A stretch of DNA of 64,000 nucleotides, from NCBI GenBank assembly GCA_038363925.1, contig JAQQWL010000018.1:124001-188000 (forward strand), in the 5' to 3' direction. This DNA comes from Apiospora phragmitis. Taxonomy: Eukaryota; Ascomycota; Sordariomycetes; Amphisphaeriales; Apiosporaceae. This document shows positions 23,175-33,504 of the stretch, in pieces. Position 1 is the first letter of the stretch. Each line of letters opens with the position of its first letter. The notes beneath the pieces are model-generated. The model searched no databases, was not told where the DNA came from, and was given only the letters and a program-made list of their open reading frames with translations. A program made the translations under genes and the position numbers.

Positions 23175-23913
23175 GCCTTAGGGGGGTTTAGTTCTGGTAA
23201 ATTGCTTTTTGTTTCCTGTTGTGGCCCTGAAGGCTCGATACTGGCCTCCAGTGCCTGCCTTTGTTTTCGGCGTTTTAGTTTACATTCGTCTCTGGTTTAT
23301 TTCTTTTGTTAGATCTTGCCCTTGTCGGGCCTAGGTTAGTTTCGTCTCTGGTTGGTTAATATTGCTAGATCGTGCCCTTATTGGGCCTAAATGACATAAT
23401 GCTGGTTCTCTCCCGTTGGTCTTCCCCATACCGTGCTATTTCATAATACGATGAATGATATTAATCAGTGCAAATACATATTATATACGGTACAAGTACG
23501 TGGGTTTAAGTTAGACCTCTTGACTTAAGTTAATATTGACGAATTCCGCTGGTATATATATGGGCTTGTTCTTTGATCCCATATGGGTCACCAGCAGGTT
23601 ACGTTCGACGGAGTCAATTATTATTATGGTATTTTACCCTAAAAGGGCGCTACCTGGCACACGTAATAAACCAGGAGAATCTAACCTAATATTTAATAAC
23701 TAAACAACAAGGGCATAGTCGAACATTAGGGCCACAGTCAATCATCAAGGCCGCTGTCAAATATCAAATAGCCCGTGGAAATAAGTCGACCACCTTCCCT
23801 AACTCTAGGAACCTGTACCCCCTAACAATCAATCCTGTTCCTCAGGGTTCGTCCTCGTAATCCTCTTCCTTATTACTCTCCAACTTCGTAGGACCAACCA
23901 CAGGAATACGAGT
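23175..23913. other. Spacer between the two convergent paralogues
   Basis: AT-rich, no gene. It should hold both 3' untranslated regions. Short 'ttgtcgggcctaggttagtttcgtctctgg' type sequence is repeated in tandem around 23280-23400 (a near-duplicate of about 60 bases). Confidence 0.5.
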
Positions 23914-24911
23914 TTATGCGGCTTCATCCGCACTGTAGGCAAGGAGATTGGGGAGGAGGTGAAAAATTGCTTGCACCTCGGTTCGTACGTCGATAGTAGC
24001 CGTATGATTATCGCGAGACACAGAAAGGTTGTCCTTAGCCAGATCAAGAGCGCGGGTCTGAATGTCATTGTTGGCCTCGATGGCGTTGACTGCACGACTC
24101 AGAATATCGTTGTTCGACTGAGCCAACTGAAGTGCTTGGCGCTGGAGCTCGACGGACTCCCGCATCATGGCGCTGTATTCTCGCAACGCTTCAGAAGACC
24201 GGGTTTCCGAACTGGTAGGGGTGCCGAACAGGGCCAAGCTGGACTGACCGACAGGAGCAGCAGGGGAATCGACAGGGAAGGCAGCTCCTCGGGCAGGTCG
24301 ACGTCCGGTGGAGTTCTGAGGAGGAGGCCTAAGGGATAACGTGAATTAGTATATGGAGGCAGTTGATTTCAGGGATATACTTACGAGTCTAGAATAATCG
24401 CACCAGCACCAGCTGTTAAGCCGGACGATGTAGAACCGACGATGGGGCGTTTTCTCGGTGTTCGGAATGGATGGGTGTCAGGCTCGTCCAGGTGTTGAAG
24501 GTCGTGCTCAGCTTTTATCTTCTCGCAACGGGCGCGACGACGATTGATGTTGATCAGGCCGGATGGGTTCTCCGACCTAAATGCGCCAGCCAGGTCCATG
24601 GCCTCGTCGAGGTTGCGGTTCTCGTCTGGAACCTAGAAGGCTTGGTCAGAAGGCAACGGGCGGCAAAGGCAATACGAATAACTCACAGGTGCGCAAACAC
24701 GCTTCTTCGTCTGGCATCGACCACAACGGACCTTATCTGCAGATCGTGGTTAGCTTGATGAACTGACGGAATATGCAAGGGGAAGTAACTTACCGTTAGG
24801 TGCTTGGCACAAGATCTGAGTGTATGAATTCGTGGGTTCCAGCATGTCAAGCATACACGAGACGCAGGGGACCCGTCTGTCGTGCATTTCGATAATCGCT
24901 AGCTCGGCCAT
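23914..24911 (-). CDS. Gene B: intact four-exon cysteine-cluster protein (276 aa), unknown
   Basis: Exons 24911-24794, 24736-24687, 24632-24385 and 24328-23914; introns of 57, 54 and 56 bases, all GT-AG; total 831 bases with no stop. Near the N-terminus six cysteines form CVSC, ILC, CGRC and RVC: C-x2-C, a spacer of about 16, C, a spacer of about 9, then C-x2-C-x6-C. That is six cysteines, as in fungal Zn2Cys6 clusters, but spaced differently. A basic segment follows (NINRRRARCEKI), then a proline/serine linker and a long helical C-terminus (REYSAMMRESVELQRQALQL) likely to form a coiled coil. No known family. It faces paralogue A tail to tail. Confidence 0.7.
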
Positions 24912-25440
24912 CTTGCGAGGTAATAACGAACCCAAAGTAGATGGGAATATGTAGGTTGCAAGGCCGGTTTAAGGTGATCAATCGCCACAATAAGTAAGTG
25001 GAAGTGGAAATGGTGACAGTTTGATGGTAGAACGTGAGGAGCAGGATGGGAGATCGAAGCTGGAAGGATGGAACGTGATGTTGGAGAGAACGTGTTGATC
25101 CAGTTTATTACCACCAGGAAAAGGTGGAAGGTGGAAGTTAGAGGTGAAAAGGCAACCTGTAAGGACGAAAGTGTACTGCGCAATGAAAACCGCAATAGGA
25201 ACAGCAGGATCAGAAATGTAAATGGTGCCAGAGGAGAGAAAATGTTGGTGGGGGGAGGGGCATACGAGAGAGAGAGGCGTTCCAGCTGATTGTTGTTAAT
25301 TGAATTGAGTGACAATCAATAACAAGTAGACCGCGCAAGGTACTACCTGACAGATGTTTGAAAATACAGGATCTGACACGAAGGTGAATGCGAAATGTAG
25401 ACAGGAAGGTTGGCGACCTGCAAATTAGTGAAATAAGGCC
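23914..25440 (-). repeat. Right arm of the gene-scale inverted repeat
   Basis: Contains gene B and its upstream region, homologous in reverse orientation to 21660-23174. Homology is clear in the promoter and in the exon layout, weak at third positions and in introns. Confidence 0.7.
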
Positions 25441-25811
25441 TGCTACCTGCCGGCAACATGGGAAAGAAGGAATAACAACTCGATCTTTCGTTGAGCAGCA
25501 AGTTGTAACAGTTTAAATAGAAATTTGCGAGTCTAATCATTGGAAATGCGATAATTATTGTTAAAGCAGGAACGGTATCGCGAAGCATGTTGGCGTTTTC
25601 CTTTGCTGGGTCTGTGTATTGGAAGGTAGTGGCGATTAGCGTTGTTTCTGGAGGTGGTGAGTTGTATTAATTCATGATCATTACATTTTACATAGTCTAA
25701 TATTTATCGAAGCCCTGATATCGTGACTTATCTTGCCTCGACAATTCCCGCTGTCCTGCCTGGACAGTTCCCATCGAACGACGACGTAACCAGGCTGGAG
25801 GACAAGCTTGC
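25441..25811. other. Upstream sequence of gene B and degenerate retroelement-like frame
   Basis: No intact gene. From about 25730 a plus-strand frame reads STIPAVLPGQFPSNDD and leads into the tandem repeat at 25812-25979. It resembles the N-terminal Gag region of a Copia-type element, but this is weak. Confidence 0.35.
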
Positions 25812-25979
25812 AAAGGGGCTCAAAGTCGAGGCCGTGACCCACTAACTGGGCAGCATGAACACCTCGTCAGAGGCTCTGATCTCGGTTCCTCTTACAAAAG
25901 GGCTCAGAGTCGAAGCCGTAACCCACCAACTGGGCAGCATGAACATCTCGTCAGAGGCTCTGATCTCGGTTCCTCTTAA
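25812..25979 (+). repeat. 84-bp tandem duplication (two copies)
   Basis: Copies 25812-25895 and 25896-25979 are in the same frame (28 codons) and translate to ...GLRVEAVTHQLGSMN... and ...SSEALISVPL. The differences that I can see are transitions (A/G or C/T), including CAA in copy 2 against TAA in copy 1, which introduces a stop. This is the pattern left by repeat-induced point mutation. Confidence 0.8.
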
Positions 25980-26116
25980 GCACTTCCCTGTGCTCGAATC
26001 TTATTGCTTTTACAATAGTATTTCGTAATTAGGGGAAGCTAGCATCGTGCCTTCATCTCATCCCATTCCCTTAGCTTCTGATTATGCTTAAATAAGGTCA
26101 TTCTTTACTTAAGCTA

Positions 26117-26151
26117 AGGCACCCCTCCACGGACCACCCCTTCACGGACCA
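26117..26151 (+). repeat. Left terminal inverted repeat of the pogo element
   Basis: Begins aggcacccctccacgg after a TA dinucleotide. All 35 bases match the complement of 28016-28050. It contains an internal near-repeat of 'cacggaccacc'. Confidence 0.95.
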
Positions 26152-26283
26152 CCGCGTTTCGCCCCACAAACGCGGTTTTTTATCAAGGACCTTTCGCGCA
26201 ACAATCTCGTATTCTATCAACGAAACGTTCTCAACACTATTAAATACCCTTATTATCTTCGTATTCTTTTAACCATTCTCTCA

Positions 26284-27950
26284 ATGTCTTCATTTGAAAC
26301 TCAAAAGCGCGCACAAGCAGCGATATACGACGTAAAGCTCGGGCTAGGCGTTCGCGAGGCGGTGCGCAAATGGGATGCTACTCGATCGTACGTAACACGA
26401 CGCTTGGCCGGTGTGCCGACGAGACAAGAGCTCAATAAGGACCGGCAGGTATTGTCACCTTTCCTGGAGGCTCAATTAACCCACTGGGCTATTGGCCAAG
26501 CCAGACTAGGCTTCGCACCGGCGCTGGTCAAGTTCAGATCCATGGCCCAGCGGATGTTGAATGCTTCCGGCACCTCTCATCAGCTAGGGCAGCGATGGCA
26601 TACCCGTTTTTTGGCCAGAAACGAAGATATTAAGACAACAAGGTCCAGAATTATCAATTATAATAGGGTCAACGGTGCTACGGTCGCAAATATCAACGTC
26701 TTTTTCGATAGACTCGATGCCCCTGAGCTGGCTAATATTCCTCCTGAGCGCCACTACAACACCGACGAAATGGGCATCGGCCAAGGCGTTGGGGGCGACC
26801 ATTGGGTGGTTGCCGAAGCCACCAGCCATATAGCCCTTAAGAAGGATGTCGAAAAAGGCGAATGGATCACTGCTCTAGAGTGTGTGGGTTGCGACGGGGT
26901 ACCCCTCCCGCCGTTGGTCATTTTCAAGGGGGCCAACGTACAGAGCCAGTGGTTTCCGGACCAAAATCGGCATCTCTGGGAGGACTGGCGATTCAAAGCG
27001 TCACCTAAAGGGTGGACGAGCAATGCTACAGCTTTGGATTGGATTAAAGACGTCTTTATCCCTCATATACGGTCTCGCCACGGCAATAAATGGGTTGTTT
27101 TAATCTGTGATGGCCACGAATCACATACAAACGACGACTTTCTATGGCTCTGCTTTACGAATAAGATATGGCTAGTCTTTTACGAACCACACTGCAGTCA
27201 TATAGTCCAGGTTTTGGATGTGGGAGTCTTCGGTTTACTGAAGAGAAGGCTGAAGATACTCTTAAGGGGTGTCCGAATACGGTCCTTGGACTAAAGCCTA
27301 CTAAAATGGATATGTTAAAGGTATATCGCCAGGCTAGGATTGACGTATTGACTCCCTCTACGATCAAAAATGCCTGGAGAACAGCTGGGATTTATCCGCG
27401 GGATCGCTCGAAGCCGTTGTCATCGAAATATGTCATCCTAGAGGATGTAGGTGTCGCCCGAGCACGGCCAAAGCCATCGGGAGTGGTTGAAAGGGAATTG
27501 ACACCAGATTTCGTCGCCGAATTGGCCCCAACACCTATTAAAACACCCTCTGGTGGCCAGGCATTACGGAACAGTAGTCGGAAGCTGGCTACTGTAGACC
27601 ATTCTTTCAGTCTCCCTTCTCAACGGCTCTTTACTCGCAAGGCTAGCAAGGCCCTGGACCAACAAGCCAACAAAATCGCGAGTCTTGAAGCGCAGATAGA
27701 CTATCTTCATGCCAAACTCGATAGGAAGACTGCGAAAGTACGTCAGAAGGTAAAAGTTGCACCGGGACAGCGATTTGTTCGTATGGCTAACATACGCCGG
27801 GCCAAGCGGAGGCTAAGGGGTAGGGTCGTATACGAGGACGAAGCCAGCGACGTTGACATGCCAGGCGGGCCTTGCAACGCTGCAGAAACTATAGAAGACG
27901 ATGGAACGGAGGTAGAGGACTGTATTATTGTTGAGAGCACCAAAAGATAG
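26284..27950 (+). pseudogene. Pogo/Fot transposase, one frameshift
   Basis: ATG 26284. N-terminal helix-turn-helix (about residues 5-45, GVREAVRKWDATRSYVTRRL), a CENP-B-like second DNA-binding domain (about 50-120), then a DDE catalytic domain: first Asp in YNTDEMGIG (residue 161), second in LICDGHESH (276), third in VQVLDVGVFG (312). The last two are 35 residues apart. After KRRLK the frame ends at 27294 but continues one frame over in 27168-27950 with YRQARIDVLTPSTIKNAWR and AGIYPRD, the usual C-terminal block, then a coiled coil and an acidic tail. The break lies at about 27285-27297. Confidence 0.88.
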
Positions 27951-28015
27951 GATTATTTTATCGATTTTGGTTGTAGAGATCATTTTAATTGAAAGGGCTG
28001 CAATTGCCCCTCAGC

Positions 28016-28050
28016 TGGTCCGTGAAGGGGTGGTCCGTGGAGGGGTGCCT
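28016..28050 (-). repeat. Right terminal inverted repeat of the pogo element
   Basis: Exact complement of 26117-26151; followed by TA. Confidence 0.95.
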
Positions 28051-28052
28051 TA

Positions 28053-28599
28053 GCTTATTATCTTATATAACGCTATTATATTTAATACATGTTGCGTGGT
28101 GGCCAGTGCCCCACTACTGTAGATAGTTGCAAGCCAGCCATTAGGGCAAGGCTTCATCCTCCTCCTTCATCATTATCAAGCCCGAGGATGTCAATACAGA
28201 TCTATTGCACCCTCAACAATACATATTATTATAATTATGTTCCTCTACCTAATTGTAAGTGCTATAACTACGTGTCGTCCTACTTATTTGGTAACCCTGC
28301 TACTGTTTCTCCTAAGTCTCGGTTTCCTTATTTTCTTTTATTTCTTCGGTCCTCGGCTGTAGTCGTTTGCGATCTGCGGCCGCTGTTGATCGCTTGATCC
28401 AGTTAACGAATTCGGTCTTGCATATTATTTCATCCCCTGAAATCCTTAATAAAGTTGGGCATAGGCCTGTTCGCAGCAACACTTATTATATCTCCTGCAT
28501 ATATAAATGGAATCTTCTCACCATCTTATATTGCTATTATATACTCTTGCTCGCGATCGTCTCCGAGCGGTTCGGTAAAGGCTTCAACACCCATTAAAT
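28053..28599. other. Possible retroelement debris, no intact gene
   Basis: Becomes steadily more AT-rich towards the right. Short frames only. A poorly preserved retrotransposon origin is possible but I cannot support a family. Confidence 0.3.
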
Positions 28600-29035
28600 G
28601 ATTCCACCTAGATTTAAGATAGAATCGTGGTCTATTATCTTAATTTACTATATTATAAACTTCGTAATATATACCTTAGTAATTATAACGTTTTCGATAT
28701 AAACGCTTACTATTTAATTTATTTATATATTTCTTACCTCTTTATAATAGCTATATTCTTAATAAATTAAACCCTTTATTTAATAATCGTTAAATGAAAA
28801 CGAATATTCTTTATATTACTCCCTTTTTTATAATATTAAAAACGTATATTCTTTATATAATATACTCTTTATATTATAATGTTTTAATAAAGAACATTGT
28901 TTTTAAATATACGAAAACGGAATTCTTTTATTACCTTTTTAATATTCTTTATTCTTTTTTTATTAAATTACCTATAAAATGTATATATAATATCCTATAT
29001 ACATTTTAATATTTTACCTTTAAATAATAACGACT
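28600..29035. other. Very AT-rich tract
   Basis: Mostly A and T in runs such as ttatattataatgtttt, with very few C or G and sharp edges (29036 returns to balanced composition). No coding signal. It matches the product of heavy repeat-induced point mutation of a former repeat, but the original sequence is not recognisable. Confidence 0.6.
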
Positions 29036-29593
29036 ATCTCGGCCGGGAGATCGTCATTGCGGAGCAGATGGACCTCCATCTGGTCTGGACGACTTCTGTC
29101 AGATGGAAGTAGCGGTACATTGCCCGCTCCTGCCGATAAATAGCCGAAATGGCTCCACAGGTGCAGTTTTGTACCAGAACAACCAGACCAGACTAGACGC
29201 GTACAAGTTACATCAATACATCACTTTTCACGTCTGACAACTTCAAGTACTCATCTAAGGTTATCTAGCTACGACGTTACACCGAACTAATTCGTGTGGC
29301 CCATCGCTTATCTAGATCTTATCGGTTAGACCCGACTTATGGATTGCATTCTCGCTTATTGGCCTTAGGCAGCAAGACGCTATGGCCACGCCCAGCCCCC
29401 ATCTAGCCAGCTCGAGAACCCCTCAGATTCTCTTTCTCTTCCTCTTTCCAATTGTCTTTGACGCTCCACTCCTTCTTTCCGTTCCCCATTCAATCCTCCT
29501 TCCCCGGACTTCGTTTTTAGTAGATCCACATGAGACCCTTCAGTCGACATCCATCATAATCATCGTCGCTAGTGCCTGTAGCCGCCCACGTTT
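29036..29593. other. No gene recognised
   Basis: Balanced composition with pyrimidine-rich stretches at 29420-29520. This may be the promoter of the gene that begins near 29594. Confidence 0.35.
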
Positions 29594-31485
29594 TTGTCAT
29601 TGTCGACTGAACCACCCATTCCCGCCCCGCAACGTCGCATGCCTAACCCGTCGGTTGTTCTTGAGGCTCAATTTGACCTGTTATTTCCGACTGAGGCCGC
29701 CGTCGACCCTGACTTCTACCCTTGGCGTACGCCCCAAGGAAGGACCAGGGCCTCAGTGTTTGGAGTACGCGTTGCATTCAGTTTTCAAGGACGCCGCACG
29801 ACGGAACCGCTGGCTCTGTTCGAAGCTTAGTGTGGCCTGTTATTTCCGACTGAGGCCGCCGTCGACCCTGACTTCTACCCTTGGTGTACGCCCCAAGGAA
29901 GAACCAGGGCCTCAGTGTTTGGAGTACACGCTACACTTGGTTCTCGGTGTGGGCTCGGTGGCCAGACCGTGACGGCGACGGACTCCCGAGTCAAGGCTGC
30001 TCCGGTACAAAGCCTGGGCGGGTGGGATCTCTCTTGTCTAACCTTGAGGGGGGCAGAGTTTTTATCCATGCTATGCTCTTCTTTGCCCTTTCCGGCTCCT
30101 CTGCTAACGTTCTACCCCGTGCAGGTTTCTTTCGAAGGTTCGGCCGTTTCCATGGCGTCACCACCGTCTTTGGAGCCATCGCCTCTTCTGAAGGCCGAGG
30201 CAAGCGGCAACCCGCCCACCCTAGCCGACTCTTTTGACGAAGCAATTCACAATCAAGAAACCTTCCTCGTGGAAAAAGCTGCCGTGAAAGTATCATGGGC
30301 TGTTTCTACATCCAGTCCGATTTCCACCTCTCCATTCATTTCCACATCCCCGTCTACGTCTACTTCTACCCACAATACCACGTCCTCGCAGGATGCTATT
30401 CTGCACCTTCGATATGAGCCAGTTACGTCCGAAGCCTACTTAGCTCTTCGCTTTCCCAGAATTGTTCTCGAGGTGAAAAACAAAAACCGATCACACGCCT
30501 TTTTCGTTTTCTTTGCGCCTGAGGATATAATTAGCCTCGTGGTTTGTGACAGTGGCACCTCGTGCCACCTGGACGTCCGAATGCGCCAACCGCCTGGTCT
30601 TGTTGGCCCTGACTGCCCATGGACGGGCAGGGATGGGTCTGAAGTCGACTTGGAGCAAATCCGGACCCTGGGCCTCGAGGTCGCTGCATGCACTATCTCG
30701 GTGCTAGCCAAGGATGTCCAAAAAGCGCAGCTTGAACTTTTTTGCATAGCGGTTTCAAAAGGGTTAAGATCCGCCAAGCGTTACTACAACATACAAAGTC
30801 TATATGGCGGCAAGGGCGGCCGTCGGTGTGGACCTCCGCAGGCATCGCGCCCCCTGCGTACTCGCAAGTGCTGGACGCAGGCGCAGATGGTAGCCAAAGG
30901 GACAAGGCGAAGGCGACGGCTCTCGACAGTCCACCGGTATACCGCGCGCCAGCCGTGGCCGGCAGCAGCCGAAACGCCGAAGAGGCGGCCGGCAAGCCAT
31001 GTGAGTTCGCTATCCGCGTGGTGCTATTGCTCTTGTACTCACTCCTGCTGCAGTCAGTCGTCCGCCCAAGCGATTTCGGCTTAGCGACACCACAGCTGCA
31101 GCGGGGGCAGCAGCTTCTTGTCGCAAGTGCGACGAGGTGGCACGATCGGTAACTCAAAATATGGGTGAGGTTATGTCGCAATTATCGCATCTGACCGAGA
31201 CCGTGCAACGTCTGACCGAGCGCATGGACGGCCTAGAGTCGAGCATCGCAGCAAAGGCGCAGGCCGCGGATTGGAAGGGTGAATTCGTTGAGAAGGACGA
31301 TCTGGTGGAAACCGTCGCGGCCCAAGTGGAGTCGGAAATGGACGGCGTTAGTGACCATTTGGAGGAGAAAGCTCAAGGAGCACCTCGTAGAGTACGTCGA
31401 AAACGAGTTCGAGGAGAAGGAGGCGGAGATCCTGGAAGCCGTGGTAGATAAGATACGTTCCGCTAGAGTGCGATTGGATATGTAG
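29594..31485 (+). pseudogene. Conserved fungal hypothetical with C-terminal coiled coil; several frame breaks
   Basis: The 5' part contains the tandem duplication 29677-29945. A probable acceptor (ccccgtgcag, ending 30124) leads into MASPPSLEPS (ATG 30152), then a folded segment (LHLRYEPVTSEAYLALRFP and CDSGTSCHLDVRM), then GLRSAKRYYNIQSLYGGKG. Near 30815 the frame shifts to SAGIAPPAYSQVLDAGADG. An intron at 31001-31053 (GTGAGT...CTGCAG) joins to a basic segment (PPKRFRLSD), a CRKCDE motif and a heptad-like stretch (MSQLSHLTETVQRLTERM). Another one-base shift near 31365 is needed to reach VEYVENEFEEKEAEIL and the stop at 31485. I recognise this layout from other fungal hypothetical proteins but know no role. 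Confidence 0.55.
29677..29945 (+). repeat. 159-bp tandem duplication
   Basis: The second copy starts at 29836 and matches for about 110 bases. The period is 159 bases (53 codons), so the frame is kept; both copies read FPTEAAVDPDFYPW. The first copy ends in a stop (FEA, TAG) just before the second. Differences in the well-matched part are mainly C/T and G/A. Confidence 0.8.
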
Positions 31486-31749
31486 TACACAATACACTAC
31501 GCCCTTAGGCTGCTGCTTCTTAAGAACCAGTTTCCTCGATGCTGGAAACCTCCAAGGCAGCTGGATCGAAGGCACAGTCGCCCAATTCCGTCATCTCGCC
31601 ATCGTCCTTGCCTCTGCCTCCGCTGTGCCCCCGCCTGACCCTGATGCACACGATTCGTCTTCCCCGAACTCAACGTCCGGGTCACTGTCCTCCTGCATCT
31701 CTTGAAAGACATGTCAGTCAGCGTAGAGCGCCAGGCCCACCGCCGATAG
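31486..31749. other. Intergenic, nothing recognised
   Basis: Short sequence between two decayed genes. Several overlapping frames, none with a motif. Confidence 0.35.
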
Positions 31750-31995
31750 CTAGTGTGCCTCTCCTGCTTGCGCCTGTTGAAGTGCCATGGACTGGGCGCA
31801 TGTCAGGCGCAAGTAGCTTTCACCCCGGGCAGCCGTGACACATGAATCCCTTGCCCACAATCGCCACGCCGCAGCGACAAGCGTGATGATCCACCGCTTC
31901 GCCAGCCGCGACTGATTGAAACAGCTCACCACGACGGGGATGGGATCTTCGCCGGCCCACAGGACAGCTGGCTCCCCGCTCTATTGACACCACAC
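31750..31995 (-). pseudogene. Remnant of an unknown fungal gene
   Basis: The minus-strand frame reads PAVLWAGEDPIPVVVSCFNQ, then SRLAKRWIITLVAAAWRLWA, then LRLTCAQSMALQQAQAGEAH. It looks like genuine protein, rich in Trp and helical, but lacks a start and is preceded by stops. The duplicated block 31995-32140 lies directly upstream and may be its previous exon. Confidence 0.35.
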
Positions 31996-32140
31996 AATCA
32001 TGGTGAAGACTATCAGACTGTAATGAGCATCTCTATCGCGCTACTATCTCCCATCTCCATCAACCAACCTCGCATTCATGAACCACCTTTAAATCACAGA
32101 AGGATCCAGCCATGCCACAGTGCCAAACCCAACTGTGTGC
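31995..32140 (-). repeat. Duplicated exon-like block, copy 1
   Basis: Resembles 33505-33650 in direct orientation. On the minus strand both copies give a peptide of the type WH-WIL...LM...A-E-LI. This copy has in-frame stops. Identity is moderate. Confidence 0.55.
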
Positions 32141-32419
32141 CCGCCTAGGTCCGCATGAGACCAATAAACGAAACTTCCCAGTGAAAATAACGGCTGCCTT
32201 GAAGAAGTTGAGCATCCCATTCACACGGTCGGGGGGCTCGGAATAGCTACATAGCTTTGACCAGTCATCGCGTCATAGTCATCCAGATTCGTGGGTGGAC
32301 CGAGAAACAGAGTGCGCAAACGCAACAGACATGACAAGCATCGGCTAGTCGGGCGAGTCGGTCCAGCCGATTACCGAACAGGAGCGCCAACAGCAGTGCC
32401 CAGAGGACTAGACTAGTGT
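32141..32419. other. Spacer, nothing recognised
   Basis: No coding or repeat signal between the duplicated block and the TPR remnant. Confidence 0.4.
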
Positions 32420-33410
32420 GGCATACGATGACGACCTTTCGTATTACAATCATGGCGCTTGCGCTCGGCAGGCAGAAAAAGCATGGCGAGGCGGAGCAGA
32501 TGTATCGGCAGACACTGGAGGTAAGTCAAAGCACCCCTCAACGCATAGACCCAGCAACGCATAGCTGTTTCACACTGAAATCGGGAGATCTACTACTTTT
32601 TAAAACTATTTTATTAAAATAATAAAGATAGATATAAATATAAAGCTTTAATTTATTAAAATATGAATGCTTACTAACGGTATATATTAACATATTTTTA
32701 ATTTAAGAAACTTCCTTTAATTAATGTATTTTCTTAAAATAAAAACTATTTTTTAAAGCTATTTTCTTAATAAATTACTATTAAAATGCTATTCTTTATA
32801 ATCGAGATTTTTTTTTTAACTTAATAATAAAAATTTTAAAGGTCTTTAAAACGTTTATTAAAGTTGAATAGAATATATTTAAGGAAATAAAAAGGTAAAA
32901 TCTATTTTATTTCAATTTCTAATATTAAATTTATATAACTTTTCATTTAAGAATCTTAAAATAATAGTATTATATTTATTTATAATTAAAGTAATTACTT
33001 TTATTAAGATTTTTATAAAACATTATAAGAATACATCTATTATTATTATAATAATAACGTTTGAAAAGTATTATTATTAAATATAATTATTATAAAGCTA
33101 TTTATATATTATAATAATTAAAAAGATATTATACTTTTTATAAATTATTAAAAATAAACAATGAATTTTTAATATATTTTTAATAATATACTAATATATA
33201 TTAGTCCTTTATCTTTAGAACGTAATCATTATTTTTTAAATAACTATTTTATTTATTTTATTATAGCTGTTATAAGATGGTAGGTTTAAAAGTTATTCGT
33301 TGCTAGGTCTATGCGCTAGGGGGTGCTTTGACTTACAGAAGGTGTTGGGCCGAGAGCATCCCGAGACCTTGAAAGAGTCGTCGAGACCTTGTCGGCCATC
33401 AATACTCGCG
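32420..33410 (+). pseudogene. TPR-repeat gene remnant split by an AT-rich element
   Basis: Before the insertion the frame reads KHGEAEQMYRQTLE, after it KVLGREHPETLKESS. Removing the element and one TA joins them into a single uninterrupted kinesin-light-chain-type tetratricopeptide repeat of the same family as in the NB-ARC/TPR gene at 57185-58185 (which has EAEEM-RQTL and VLGREHPDTL). Only about one repeat remains; no nucleotide-binding domain is present nearby. A remnant of an NLR-type gene or of a free-standing TPR gene. Confidence 0.75.
32524..33333. mobile_element. AT-rich TA-flanked non-autonomous element (810 bp)
   Basis: Ends are inverted: agtcaaagcacccc at the left and its complement at the right, with similarity extending over about 43 bases. 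Mismatches are mostly C/T or G/A. Both ends are preceded or followed by TA (32522-32523, 33334-33335). The interior (about 32590-33280) is almost pure A+T and codes nothing. The ends resemble Fot/pogo-type termini. Likely a pogo-family element destroyed by repeat-induced point mutation, or a MITE. Confidence 0.85.
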
Positions 33411-33504
33411 TGAATGAACTGTCAACGACTGATACATTATACGTCACAAAAGTTGCGTTAGCATCATTACAACCTGATAGTCAAACTGATCTTCAAATTC
33501 CGAT

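Larger units (their letters stand above)
26117..28050 (+). mobile_element. Complete pogo/Fot-type DNA transposon (1,934 bp)
   Basis: Perfect 35-bp inverted ends flanked on both sides by TA (26115-26116 and 28051-28052), the duplication expected from Tc1/mariner/pogo transposases. One plus-strand transposase gene fills most of it. The identical ends suggest recent movement, but the gene has a frame break. A truncated relative is at 20634-21070, and the AT-rich element at 32524-33333 has loosely similar ends (agtcaaagcacccc). Confidence 0.95.

Noticed and set aside
29036..29380. Possible solo LTR
   Set aside because: The sequence has a retrotransposon-terminus feel, but no second copy, no TG...CA ends with target duplication and no primer site could be shown.
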